A stretch of 64,000 nucleotides of DNA from Niallia sp. Man26 (lineage in GTDB: Bacteria > Bacillota > Bacilli > Bacillales > Cytobacillaceae), in the NCBI RefSeq assembly GCF_022049065.2, contig NZ_CP095743.1, positions 1,689,001 to 1,753,000 on the forward strand, in the 5' to 3' direction. Positions 38,420-46,802 of the stretch are shown in pieces (position 1 is the first letter of the stretch; the number at the start of each line of letters is the position of its first letter). The notes beneath the pieces were generated by a model, which saw only the letters and a program-made list of their open reading frames with translations, was not told where the DNA came from and searched no databases. A program made the translations under genes and the position numbers.

Positions 38420-38629
38420 ATGAAAGAATATATTGTTTATTTTACTTATGGAAATGATGAAAAAAGAAGCTTGGTTATTCGGCACAATCATTTAAGCAAT
38501 GCTACAGGCTTTATTTTAAAGAATCAGTGGATTCAGGATTCAGTTACAGGAGAATATTTTAATTTTGATAAAGTGTTAAGCTTCTCTGTTGAAGAAGCAC
38601 CTAATGATTTTACGAGAGAGATGTATTGA
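38420..38629 (+). CDS. Small hypothetical protein
   Basis: A 69-residue protein starting MKEYIVYFTYGNDEKRSLVIRH, beta-rich, with GFILKNQWIQDSVTGEYFNF. GGAGGTG lies 14 nt before the ATG at 38420, so the longer frame back to 38240 is rejected. No family was recognised; it is part of the accessory insertion. Confidence 0.5.
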   Translation: MKEYIVYFTYGNDEKRSLVIRHNHLSNATGFILKNQWIQDSVTGEYFNFDKVLSFSVEEAPNDFTREMY

Positions 38630-38765
38630 GATAGAAAATTAGTACAAGGCATCCTGTTGGATGTCTTTTTTATATATAAGTCGATTATTAGCAATGGTGA
38701 AAAACCAATAAATTTGTCGTTTTTTGCGATTGCCGGGGGAATAATTGAATATATTATTCCTCAAG

Positions 38766-38799
38766 AAAATCCCCCTCTTTTCATAAAGTGGGGGATTTT
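38766..38799 (-). terminator. Terminator of the Spo0E-like gene
   Basis: AATCCCCC and GGGGGATT pair on the minus strand across about 14 nt, followed by TTTTC; it follows the stop codon directly. Confidence 0.8.
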
Positions 38800-38973
38800 T
38801 TATTTAGAAACTTTTTTGGGATTAGCGGTAGTTTCCATTAATTTATTTATAAGTATATCTAGTTCCTGACTGCAGCTGATTACAATGGGTGAAGCAAAAC
38901 CATGTTCTTTTGCAGCTTCAACTAATTTTTGTCTTTTTATTTCTATTAAGTAAACCAATTGCTGATTTGACAT
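38800..38973 (-). CDS. Spo0E-family aspartyl-phosphate phosphatase
   Basis: A 57-residue protein, MSNQQLVYLIEIKRQK ... EHGFASPIVISCSQELDILINKL, with the SQELD motif that defines Spo0E/YisI/YnzD-type phosphatases. It should dephosphorylate Spo0A~P and delay sporulation. AAAGGAC lies before the ATG. It is missed by long-ORF filters because the plus strand has a hydrophobic shadow frame. It is divergent from ccdA. Confidence 0.9.
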   Translation of the reverse strand: MSNQQLVYLIEIKRQKLVEAAKEHGFASPIVISCSQELDILINKLMETTANPKKVSK

Positions 38974-39217
38974 GGTATTAGTCCTTTCTAGCTTTATGAT
39001 TCGTCGAACATCCTTGTTACTTAAATCATGTACATGCCGCCGAAATCTTATGCATCAAAAGTGTTATCTATTTCTTAAGCTATTAAAAAACTTTTACTAT
39101 GCATGTCTATATCTTGATTATAGCGATTTATGGAATTTAATGCAAAAAATCTGTAAATATCATATTAAGGAAAGCTTGTCATATAGTATATGGATGGACA
39201 TAAACAGGAGGGATTTG

Positions 39218-39925
39218 ATGAGTGATATTAATTTGTTTATATCCTTAGGAGCAGGCTTCTTAAGCTTTCTATCTCCATGCTGTCTTCCGCTTTATCCGGC
39301 ATTTCTCTCCTATATTACAGGAATGTCTGTTGGCAGTATGAAAAATAATGCTGTACTTCTACAAAGAACAAGCATTTTGCATACAATCTTTTTCCTGATA
39401 GGGTTTTCTTCGATTTTTTTTGCTTTAGCATTTAGCACTACGTTAATAGGGACATTATTTGAAGAGCATATGGAGTTGTTGAGAAAGGCAGGATCGATTA
39501 TTATCATTGTTTTTGGTTTGTTTATATTAGAAATAATCAGACCGAAATTTTTAATGAAGGAACGGAGAATCACATTCCGTGAAAGGCCAGCTGGTTTTTT
39601 TGGTTCCTTTTTAATCGGAATAAGTTTTGCAGCAGGCTGGACACCATGCTCTGGACCAATTATAGGTGCTGTTCTTTACTTAGCGAGCACAAATCCAGCC
39701 TCGAGCATTCTCTATATGTTTGCCTATATTTTAGGGTTTGCGATTCCCTTTTTGCTGCTTTCCTTTTTCATTGGGAGTATGCCTGTCATTCAACGATACA
39801 GCAGGTCTTTTATGAGAATAGGAGGAGTTTTTATGATAATTATGGGAATTATTTTGTATTTTAATGGGCTAAATGTCATAATTCGAGCTCTTTCGCCAAT
39901 CTTTGGAGGCTTCAAAGGCTTTTAA
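39218..39925 (+). CDS. ccdA: Cytochrome c biogenesis protein CcdA
   Basis: A 235-residue six-helix membrane thiol reductant carrier. Redox-active Cys lie in FLSPCCLPLYP (Cys21/22) and GWTPCSGP (about Cys143). It moves electrons from thioredoxin across the membrane to reduce apocytochrome c and spore-cortex factors. GGAGGG at 39207-39212 sets the start; an upstream in-frame extension overlaps the Spo0E gene and is rejected. It is the first of the ccdABC group. Confidence 0.93.
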   Translation: MSDINLFISLGAGFLSFLSPCCLPLYPAFLSYITGMSVGSMKNNAVLLQRTSILHTIFFLIGFSSIFFALAFSTTLIGTLFEEHMELLRKAGSIIIIVFGLFILEIIRPKFLMKERRITFRERPAGFFGSFLIGISFAAGWTPCSGPIIGAVLYLASTNPASSILYMFAYILGFAIPFLLLSFFIGSMPVIQRYSRSFMRIGGVFMIIMGIILYFNGLNVIIRALSPIFGGFKGF

Positions 39926-40082
39926 ATTTTTTACTTTCCTGTATAATAATAGGTAAGGGAAATGCCCGCAAACTTATCAAAAAATAGTGATTGAAAAGAT
40001 CACAAAGATTCGATATATTGTTTAAGGTGCTAATTTATAGATGGAAAAGTATTTGTCCGTTTTTTGTTGAGGAGGAACAACT

Positions 40083-40442
40083 ATGGCAAGAATATTAATA
40101 GTAGACGATGCAAAATTTATGAGATTGACACTCTTTAACATACTAACCAAAGCAAACCATGAAGTGGTTGGTGAAGGAGAAAACGGGAAAGATGCTATTC
40201 GCCTGTATAGGGAATTAGATCCAGATCTAGTCACTATGGACATTACAATGCCAGAAATGAGTGGACTTGAAGCAGTCAAAGAAATAAAAAAAGAATTCCC
40301 AAATGCTAAAGTTGTTATGTGTTCAGCAATGGGACAGCAAAAAATGGTAGTAGAAGCAATTGAAGCAGGAGCAAAGGATTTTATTGTTAAGCCGTTTGAT
40401 GAAAACAGAGTTTTAGATGCTGTCAATAGAGTATTGAGCTAA
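40083..40442 (+). CDS. ccdB: CcdB (YneI), single-domain response regulator
   Basis: A 119-residue CheY-like receiver: acidic pocket DDAK, phospho-acceptor Asp53 in TMDITMPEM, conserved Lys in FIVKPFDE. It has no output domain. GAGGAGG precedes the ATG. B. subtilis has this gene after ccdA; its role in cytochrome assembly there is not essential. Confidence 0.92.
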   Translation: MARILIVDDAKFMRLTLFNILTKANHEVVGEGENGKDAIRLYRELDPDLVTMDITMPEMSGLEAVKEIKKEFPNAKVVMCSAMGQQKMVVEAIEAGAKDFIVKPFDENRVLDAVNRVLS

Positions 40443-40583
40443 TGTATAATGGAGTTTTTAGGGTATGATGCAAATCATATCCGTTTTTTAATTCTTTTAA
40501 AAAAAGCTAAATTTTGTTACTATATAATAGGATTAAATGATAATAGCCAATCGGCTGGCTTAAATAAAAAGGAGAGATGAGCA

Positions 40584-41054
40584 ATGACATCAGTCATTCT
40601 ATCATCAATTGTAGCTATTTTCATGGGGACATTTTTTATGGTCGTCCGAATGAAAGCGGCAAAAAAACCAGTATCAGCAAAAAAAATTATCTTGCCTCCT
40701 GTCATGATGAGCACAGGCGCGCTCATGTTCGTTTTTCCGATGTTTGCGGTAACGACAACGGAGATATTGGAATCTTGTATTATAGGTATGCTTTTTTCTA
40801 TCTTGTTGATTAAAACCTCAAGTTTTGAGATAAAGGAAAATGATATATACTTGAAAAAGTCGAAAGCCTTTATTTTTATTTTATTTGGACTTCTTGCTGT
40901 TCGGATTGTCGCTAAATTAATCTTAAGCAGCTCCATAGATGTGGGAGCACTAAGCGGAATGTTCTGGATTCTTGCTTTTTCGATGATTGTACCTTGGAGA
41001 ATAGCGATGTTAGTTAACTATAAAAAACTAGAAGCACAGCTTAAAGCTAGTTAA
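40584..41054 (+). CDS. ccdC: CcdC (YneJ)-like membrane protein
   Basis: A 156-residue protein with about four membrane segments (residues 2-20, 33-50, 56-74, 90-110 and a C-terminal one). ILPPVMMSTGALMFVFP and MFWILAFSMIVPWRIAMLVNY match CcdC/YneJ. Third gene of the ccdABC group; a terminator follows. Confidence 0.9.
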   Translation: MTSVILSSIVAIFMGTFFMVVRMKAAKKPVSAKKIILPPVMMSTGALMFVFPMFAVTTTEILESCIIGMLFSILLIKTSSFEIKENDIYLKKSKAFIFILFGLLAVRIVAKLILSSSIDVGALSGMFWILAFSMIVPWRIAMLVNYKKLEAQLKAS

Positions 41055-41085
41055 AGCCTTATCCTTTCTGGATAAGGTTTTTTAT
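41055..41085 (+). terminator. Rho-independent terminator after ccdC
   Basis: CCTTATCC and GGATAAGG pair around TTTCT, followed by T6. Confidence 0.88.
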
Positions 41086-41138
41086 TATAGCAGGCTTTTC
41101 AAAAAAAGACGAGAACTAATACTGGGAAAGGGAGGGCG

Positions 41139-41741
41139 ATGCAGGTGGATGGAGTATATTATGTTTATCATCTAGTTACAAGAAAGAAAATGGCGCTTGG
41201 CCAGGTTCTGAACTTTGATAAGAATGAAGCTAATAATCTTTATCGATTCTTTTTCGAAAGAGACTGGAAAAATTCTCAAGGAGAAGACTTTATGAGAATT
41301 TTCTATAATAACTTTTCAGCAGATGAACTGAACTTAAAGGACGAAGATGCAAAAGTTGCCTTTGAATATGTTGGCCAAACCGTTCGCGCTATTAGAGAAG
41401 TAATTGTAGAAATGGTAAGGCTTCAAGAATTTTCCGAATATCCTTCACGATTGTCTTGTTTGTATGCTGCCAAAAGCTATGAAGATGCATTAAAGTGGAA
41501 AGTATTATTTGATTCTTTTAACCGCAATGTTTTGCAAATTGTTAAATTAAAGGTTATAGGCTGTTGTTTTGAAGGTGATGGCAGTCTTCTGCCAAAAGAA
41601 GATGGGGCAACATTTGCACATAAGATCAAGGAAGCAAGAGAGTATTGGAAAGAAAATATAGGAAATGAGCTTCCAGAACTTTTAATAAACGGCAGGATAG
41701 AAGTGGTAGAAATAGTAGATGATTATACATCTGAAGCTTAG
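41139..41741 (+). CDS. DUF2441 protein
   Basis: A 200-residue protein. [32 protein letters not shown] and [22 protein letters not shown] stretch ([18 protein letters not shown]) match DUF2441, whose members are described as uncharacterised. GGGAGGG lies before the start; the next in-frame ATG (41145) is an alternative. No signal peptide or membrane helix is visible. Confidence 0.75.
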   Translation: MQVDGVYYVYHLVTRKKMALGQVLNFDKNEANNLYRFFFERDWKNSQGEDFMRIFYNNFSADELNLKDEDAKVAFEYVGQTVRAIREVIVEMVRLQEFSEYPSRLSCLYAAKSYEDALKWKVLFDSFNRNVLQIVKLKVIGCCFEGDGSLLPKEDGATFAHKIKEAREYWKENIGNELPELLINGRIEVVEIVDDYTSEA

Positions 41742-41802
41742 CTGCATAAAAATTTTTATAGTAGCAAATTACATGTTTTCCTCTATGGTTTGTGTGTTAG
41801 TA

Positions 41803-41838
41803 AAAACACCTCCCATTTCTGCAAAACAGGAGGTGTAT
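41803..41838 (-). terminator. Terminator of the 59-residue membrane gene
   Basis: ACACCTCC and GGAGGTGT pair on the minus strand around about 15 nt, followed by TTTT. Confidence 0.8.
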
Positions 41839-41847
41839 TAAATCCTT

Positions 41848-42027
41848 CTAGTGAGGATAGTTATTCCGATTTTTCCAATCTTCATAGAAATTCTTCAATG
41901 TGCCGTGGATGCCATGTAAAGCTAATAATATTAAGTACAGCATCATAACAGTAGCAATCTCTCTTGTGATAAATGCAATCGCAGCAATTAACAGAGTGGA
42001 AAAAGTAAATAGCAATTTGTTATTCAT
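41848..42027 (-). CDS. Small membrane protein
   Basis: A 59-residue protein: MNNKLLFTFSTLLIAAIAF, a second hydrophobic stretch MMLYLILLALHGIHG and a polar tail LKNFYEDWKNRNNYPH. GAGGTAA precedes the ATG on the minus strand, and a terminator follows. It is convergent to the DUF2441 gene. No family was recognised. Confidence 0.65.
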   Translation of the reverse strand: MNNKLLFTFSTLLIAAIAFITREIATVMMLYLILLALHGIHGTLKNFYEDWKNRNNYPH

Positions 42028-42201
42028 CGTTTACCTCAAAAAGTATATGTATTTGAACACTAAGCGTAATCTAATTCATTTTAACATAATATTTACCATA
42101 TAAGTCTAAGATTCTCATGACTTTTTTATATCTTATAGAAGTAAGCTGAAGTATAATGAAAGCGTATACTTATAATTGGGAAAATAGGAGGTAAATGGAA
42201 T

Positions 42202-42837
42202 ATGGGTAATTTGCTTCTCGATGAAAAGTTTGAAAATACAAAGTTGAACAGCTTGCTTCAGTGGCGGTGTGAGCCGCGAAAATGGTACGTCGATGAAAAA
42301 AGCTCGCAATTAGTGTTAGAAACAGATCAGGAAACAGATTATTGGCAAAAAACACATTATGGCTTTCAAGCAGACAATGGGCACTTTCTGTTTATAGAAA
42401 CAGATAAGAACTTCAGGATGACAACAAAGGTAAAAACATACCCAAAATCAAAGTATGATCATGCAGGTTTGATGATTCGCTATTCACAAGATGTCTGGGT
42501 TAAAACTTCTTTAGAATATATCACAGATGAGCTCAGTAAATTAGGAGCTGTCGTTACTAATCAAGGATACTCGGACTGGTCGACTCAAAAAGCGGAATCT
42601 AATGAGACAAATCTGTACTTCCGAATATCGAGAATAGCTCAAAACTGCTATGTTGACTTTTCGTGGAATGGTAATGACTGGTCGCAAATACGTTTAGCTC
42701 ATTTGGATATTCCAAATGACGCACCAATTTCTGCTGGAGTATTCGCATGCAGTCCTCAAGGAAAGGAACAAATTGTGCAATTTGAATTTTTGACAATAGA
42801 AGAGCTTTCAGCAGATCCGAACGAAGCTTACCTTTAA
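42202..42837 (+). CDS. DUF1349 protein (concanavalin-like fold)
   Basis: A 211-residue beta-rich protein. WYVDEKSSQLVLETDQETDYWQ, HAGLMIRYSQDVWVKTSLEY and VTNQGYSDWST are hallmark DUF1349 stretches; the ending GVFACSPQGKEQIVQFEFL is also typical. DUF1349 has a lectin/glucanase-like jelly-roll fold, but no activity is established. TAGGAGG precedes the ATG. Monocistronic. Confidence 0.88.
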   Translation: MGNLLLDEKFENTKLNSLLQWRCEPRKWYVDEKSSQLVLETDQETDYWQKTHYGFQADNGHFLFIETDKNFRMTTKVKTYPKSKYDHAGLMIRYSQDVWVKTSLEYITDELSKLGAVVTNQGYSDWSTQKAESNETNLYFRISRIAQNCYVDFSWNGNDWSQIRLAHLDIPNDAPISAGVFACSPQGKEQIVQFEFLTIEELSADPNEAYL

Positions 42838-42895
42838 AAGTTGCCAATAGGCAGCTCTTTTTTTTTACTTACATCCAGTCTGCTATTAGACTTTT

Positions 42896-43274
42896 ACCTC
42901 CATCGCTTTTCTTTTTTCTATGAATCTTATTCCTTCATCTATTACAAAAAATAAAATAGAGCTGATTAATGAAAATAACGTAAAAAACCATAATAGAAAG
43001 AAGGGAAGGAAACCAAATAAAACATGTAATCCAAAGGTAAATGCCATCTTCCTTCAGGAAGTTTGTTAGCTATTTTTTCGATAAGGATGGAAACAGGGAG
43101 ACCGTAAATCAATAATCCTAACCCTATATAAACGGAATACATAAATAAATCACCAATAAAGTCTGATTGCATTTCCATTTCAGAAAACCATAAATTTGCA
43201 GGCAATAATATTGTAATGAATGAAAGAGATAAAAGGAAGGTAAACATGCAAGCAAGTAATTTTCTTTTTAACAT
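42896..43274 (-). pseudogene. Frameshifted three-helix membrane protein
   Basis: The frame from 43274 reads MLKRKLLACMFTFLLS ... ISILIEKIANKLPEGRWH, then diverts to PLDYM and stops at 42966. One base later the continuing frame reads FTFGLHVLFGFLPFFLLWF ... GIRFIEKRKAMEVKV and stops at 42896. Adding one T to the CATTT run near 43043 would restore about 125 residues with three membrane segments. The stop codon at 42896-42898 is followed by no strong terminator. Unknown function. Homopolymer error or real inactivation cannot be told apart here. Confidence 0.7.
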
Positions 43275-43403
43275 AGTTTCTGCTCCTTATATTTCTGAAA
43301 AGATATTTCTATTGTATTTGTTTTAGAAAATTATACCATATCCATATACACTTTATTCCACTTTCTGTTAAAGTAACAATAAATACAAAAGGAGGAGGTC
43401 TAT

Positions 43404-44009
43404 ATGAAACAAGTTCCCCGCTTTACAGATTATTATGATAATCAACTTCTCGAAATTGATGAACAAATTTGTTCTTTATTACAACAACGTAAAATCCTTT
43501 CCAACGATAATCCAGGTGTACCACCTGAAGAAATTCTTTCTAGCTGGGCAAATCAGTACGAACTTTATCCGAACTTTTTATATCAATTATTTGGAGCAAT
43601 GAATTATGATCACATATTTAAATCGACAATAGAACCAGTTGGTTTCAGAAAACAGATTGCTGTGCAAAAAGTAAAGGAGATAGCTGGCCGTTTTTATTCC
43701 TTAACCGTTATTCGCCAGTATGAGAATACTAGTGTCATAAAGCTTCATGTTGACTGGGAAGAGTCTGAAGAGACGCCAATTATGACCAGAATCAAGAAAC
43801 AAAATCCTACCTACGCTTTAAATATTACCGACAAGCAATATGAGTGCCGAAACAATCGATCAGGCGGTTCAACAGGACATTATACATATAGTTTTATTGT
43901 TTCTCCAGCCCTACCAGATGATGTTTCAGGCATTCGTTTAATATTTAAAGAATATAGAGATTTTTTAATGGATGAACCAACAGGGCTTGAAATAAAAATG
44001 AATCTATAG
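43404..44009 (+). CDS. Hypothetical protein with N-terminal helical segment
   Basis: A 201-residue cytoplasmic protein. The start MKQVPRFTDYYDNQLLEIDEQICSLLQQRK resembles a chorismate-mutase-like helix or an HTH-linked helix (YYDNQLLEIDEQI). The rest is mixed alpha/beta, with a basic SGGSTGHYTYS stretch. GGAGGAGG lies before the ATG. No Pfam family was recognised. Confidence 0.6.
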   Translation: MKQVPRFTDYYDNQLLEIDEQICSLLQQRKILSNDNPGVPPEEILSSWANQYELYPNFLYQLFGAMNYDHIFKSTIEPVGFRKQIAVQKVKEIAGRFYSLTVIRQYENTSVIKLHVDWEESEETPIMTRIKKQNPTYALNITDKQYECRNNRSGGSTGHYTYSFIVSPALPDDVSGIRLIFKEYRDFLMDEPTGLEIKMNL

Positions 44010-44120
44010 AACTGTGAAGGTGCTTATCAGCAGAGCCTTACTGTATCTTCGTTTATCAAAATTAGGAGAGGCAGAGCTTGTATCAAGTGTGATATGGAAA
44101 TATCAGATAGCGGTAAGGCG

Positions 44121-44225
44121 ATGAAATACTATAAGTTGTATTTCTTGCGTTTCACCATTAATGAACAAATAATAAGCTCACTAGTTCCTTTCTTCACCAA
44201 TAACAAGAAAAAAGAAAACCAGTAA
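44121..44225 (+). CDS. Possible 34-residue mini-ORF
   Basis: MKYYKLYFLRFTINEQIIS ... KKKENQ, ending 13 nt before the next gene. The GGTAAGG upstream is weak. It may be part of the leader of the downstream membrane protein. Confidence 0.25.
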   Translation: MKYYKLYFLRFTINEQIISSLVPFFTNNKKKENQ

Positions 44226-44237
44226 AGGGGTTTAATA

Positions 44238-44477
44238 ATGGCTAATAATACGCTCATAATTTCCATGATTGTTAATTTATTTCTGCAATTAATACCTATT
44301 ATCATTATAGGAGCTATCGCTTGGATTAGTCTTTCCCGAATAGCCAAAAGACTCGAACAAAAAGCGGAGGAAAGACTAATGCTAGAAAGGGAAAATTCAG
44401 CAAGAATAAACCAAAGATTAGATGAATTGAATCAAAGATTAGTAGTTATAGAGAAGATGCTTAAAGAAGTTGAATAA
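44238..44477 (+). CDS. Membrane-anchored coiled-coil protein
   Basis: A 79-residue protein with one N-terminal hydrophobic segment (about 7-32) and a long coiled coil (SRIAKRLEQKAEERL ... NQRLVVIEKML). No family was recognised. AAAGGGG lies before the ATG. A terminator-like hairpin follows at 44488. Confidence 0.6.
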   Translation: MANNTLIISMIVNLFLQLIPIIIIGAIAWISLSRIAKRLEQKAEERLMLERENSARINQRLDELNQRLVVIEKMLKEVE

Positions 44478-44487
44478 CTTAAGAAAT

Positions 44488-44530
44488 GATGACAAACAGC
44501 TTCCTAATCCTGGGAAGTTGTTTTTCATCA
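44488..44530 (+). terminator. Probable terminator
   Basis: AACAGCTTCC and GGGAAGTTGTT pair with mismatches around TAATCCT, followed by T4 and CATC. Confidence 0.6.
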
Positions 44531-44615
44531 TATTTTACAAGGTAAGAAGAGGGATTTATTGGATATATCCCGAATGGTTCTCCTATATACCATGATAGAT
44601 TATTGAGGTGCGCTT

Positions 44616-45149
44616 ATGAAACTCGGGTTGAGAAGAAATGAAGTGAAACTAAGTCAGTATTCGATGCAATGGGATAAAGAATACATAAAAATAAAGCAGT
44701 CTATTCTGCATGTGCTTCCACAATTAAGGAATAGAGTGGAGCATATTGGCAGTACAGCAATCAAAGGAATGACAGCTAAACCAGTACTGGATTTAGCAGT
44801 AGGAATAGATGATTTAACAAAAGTTGACCAAAAGTTTTTTTATGCATTAAAAAAATTAGGTTTTTTCAGGCTGCGTGTTGAAAGGCCGGAGGAAATCGTA
44901 CTAGCAAAATTTACAGACGATACCTTTGAAGAAAAAACTCATTATCTCCATCTTGTTGAATATAATAAAGACCTTTGGAATAATTTCATCTTTTTTAGGG
45001 ATTATTTAAATTCAAATAAAACAGCACGAGACATGTATACAAATCTTAAGACTAGTTTTATAGAGAAATATCCTACTGCCGGTATTGATAAATATACGGA
45101 CTATAAGGCGCAATTTGTAGAAGATATTTATAAACGGAGAAAGGATTAA
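44616..45149 (+). CDS. GrpB-family protein (first copy)
   Basis: A 177-residue GrpB/DUF-nucleotidyltransferase-like protein. The hallmark VEHIGSTAIKGMTAKPVLDLAV carries GS and the acidic pair typical of the pol-beta-like fold. The tail is helical (YKAQFVEDIYKRRK). A second copy follows after 32 nt; they are only moderately alike. Members are linked to nucleotide or small-molecule transfer; this copy lacks proof of activity. Confidence 0.88.
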   Translation: MKLGLRRNEVKLSQYSMQWDKEYIKIKQSILHVLPQLRNRVEHIGSTAIKGMTAKPVLDLAVGIDDLTKVDQKFFYALKKLGFFRLRVERPEEIVLAKFTDDTFEEKTHYLHLVEYNKDLWNNFIFFRDYLNSNKTARDMYTNLKTSFIEKYPTAGIDKYTDYKAQFVEDIYKRRKD

Positions 45150-45181
45150 TCGGTGCATGAACAATATTGTTGGAGGCGATT

Positions 45182-45724
45182 ATGTCAAAAAATAATAAAG
45201 CTCAAAGCGGCATTGAAATTAAGGATTATGATGAAAAATGGGAAGAGAGTTTTGGTCTTATTAAGCAGGTTATAAAATCAGCTCTTGGTGACCTTATACT
45301 CTGTGTGGAGCATGTCGGAAGTACAGCAGTAAGAGGGCTTGGAGCGAAACCGATTTTAGATATTGATATCGTCATCGAAGATTATCGTATTCTTCCTGCT
45401 GTAGTCAAAGGACTGGAGGTAATAGGCTATTATCATCAGCAAGAATGGAGCTTTGAAGGCAGAGAAGCGTTTGGGAGAAGAGATTGTTTCGTTCCATGGG
45501 ATAATCATTGTACAGATTGGCTGGAACATCATTTGTATGTATGTGATAAAGGAAGTGAAGAATTAGCTAGGCATCTTGCCTTTCGCAACTACCTTCGTAA
45601 GAATGCAGAAGCAGCAGCCGAATATACTAAATTAAAAAAAGACCTTGCAAGAACGGCAAAAGACAGGCAAGCATATACAAATGGCAAAACGGAATTTATC
45701 AGAGACATATTAAATAAAGAATGA
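45182..45724 (+). CDS. GrpB-family protein (second copy)
   Basis: A 180-residue protein from ATG 45182 with TTGGAGGCG before it. VEHVGSTAVRGLGAKPILDIDIVIED, GYYHQQEWSFEGREAF and LEHHLYVCDKGSEELARHL match GrpB. It follows the first copy by 32 nt, so they form a two-gene unit. Divergence between the copies suggests old duplication with distinct substrates. Confidence 0.9.
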   Translation: MSKNNKAQSGIEIKDYDEKWEESFGLIKQVIKSALGDLILCVEHVGSTAVRGLGAKPILDIDIVIEDYRILPAVVKGLEVIGYYHQQEWSFEGREAFGRRDCFVPWDNHCTDWLEHHLYVCDKGSEELARHLAFRNYLRKNAEAAAEYTKLKKDLARTAKDRQAYTNGKTEFIRDILNKE

Positions 45725-45734
45725 AAATGGAAAG

Positions 45735-45769
45735 GACTGTAAAAAAGGTCTAGTAGTAGTTTTTACAGT
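45735..45769 (+). other. Inverted repeat after the GrpB pair
   Basis: ACTGTAAAAA and TTTTTACAGT are perfect 10-bp complements around 14-15 nt. It may terminate the GrpB unit, although no T-tract follows. Confidence 0.4.
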
Positions 45770-45843
45770 AAATTAATTACGTTTTAGAAACTTTTCCCAA
45801 ATGAGTCCGTAAAGATACATGTAATAATTCAGGAGGTGTCTAT

Positions 45844-46725
45844 ATGAAAGAAAATAGAAGGGTCACACCAGAAGAATTCGCACATAAATTTTTAAATGGA
45901 GATTTTTTAAGCATTTATTCTCAAACAACAGAAGAATTTAAACAGGAAGTATCATTTGAACAATTAAAGGAACTCGGAGAATCCTTCAATAGCGGAGTAG
46001 ACTGCTTTTCCTTAGAAATGAAAACAAATTTGAATAGAGATTTAACACAATATTTGTGGTTAGACAGCAGCCGGGACAAGGCTATGGTGGTTTTCTTTGC
46101 CCCGGATAATGTCATACATGGAATAAGACTTGCCCCCTTTATTTCCTATCCAGAAAGTGACCGTCAATTTAGCCGAAATGCTTATATAATGCCAATTAAA
46201 GAAGAATGGTTTGTTTTTTGGGGCGGCACTAATCAATTTATTAACTATCATTATCCTTATGAAAATCAAAGATATGCATATGATTTAGTCATTATGAAGG
46301 ATGGTCTATCCTACCATGATTCTAGAAACAATCTGAGTAATTATTATGCCTTTAATAAAGAAATAACTGCACCAGCAGATGGCAAGATTGTAAAAATTGT
46401 AGATGGTATGAAAGACAATGCTATAGGTGAATTGAATTCGGAATATCCTGAAGGAAATTGCGTAATCATGGAACACCGCAATAATGAGTTTAGTATGCTT
46501 GCCCATTTAAAACAGGATTCCATTGTTGTAAAAGAAGGAGATTCAATAACGAAAGGTCAATTAATTGCTTTATGCGGTAATTCAGGTAATTCAACAGAAC
46601 CTCATTTGCATTTTCAAGTTATGAATTCATCAAACTACCGAGAGGGTTCATCCATTCGTATTCGGTTTGAGAAAGGGTTAGATCCTATCCAAGGAGATTT
46701 TATTAGTCCTGCTGTCTTTTCCTAA
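45844..46725 (+). CDS. M23-family peptidase-like protein without signal peptide
   Basis: A 293-residue protein. The N-terminal ~110 residues resemble a DUF3887-type domain (EEFAHKFLNGDFLSIYSQTTEEFKQEVS). The C-terminal domain (about 130-285) has the M23 zinc motifs: HYPYENQRYAYDLV with His and Asp, LAHLKQDSI and EPHLHFQV. The LEGDSITKGQLIALCGNSGNS-type loop (VKEGDSITKGQLIALCGNSGN) is standard for LytM endopeptidases. No signal peptide or membrane anchor is seen, so it may act in the cytoplasm or be released by lysis. Confidence 0.85.
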   Translation: MKENRRVTPEEFAHKFLNGDFLSIYSQTTEEFKQEVSFEQLKELGESFNSGVDCFSLEMKTNLNRDLTQYLWLDSSRDKAMVVFFAPDNVIHGIRLAPFISYPESDRQFSRNAYIMPIKEEWFVFWGGTNQFINYHYPYENQRYAYDLVIMKDGLSYHDSRNNLSNYYAFNKEITAPADGKIVKIVDGMKDNAIGELNSEYPEGNCVIMEHRNNEFSMLAHLKQDSIVVKEGDSITKGQLIALCGNSGNSTEPHLHFQVMNSSNYREGSSIRIRFEKGLDPIQGDFISPAVFS

Positions 46726-46802
46726 AATAGAAAATGTTAGTTGCTGCAATACAGCCATTTTTGTATTACGCCTAGTACGTTATTCGGTCGGAGGAGAAAA
46801 TA

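Noticed and set aside
38657..38869. 70-aa hydrophobic plus-strand frame
   Set aside because: Shadow of the intact Spo0E-family gene on the minus strand.
38972..39217. 82-residue N-terminal extension of CcdA
   Set aside because: It overlaps the Spo0E start region, lacks a ribosome site and is absent from the CcdA family; GGAGGG marks 39218.
35482..39217. Direct repeats as attachment sites of the insertion
   Set aside because: No convincing repeated end sequence was seen by eye; ends need comparison with relatives.
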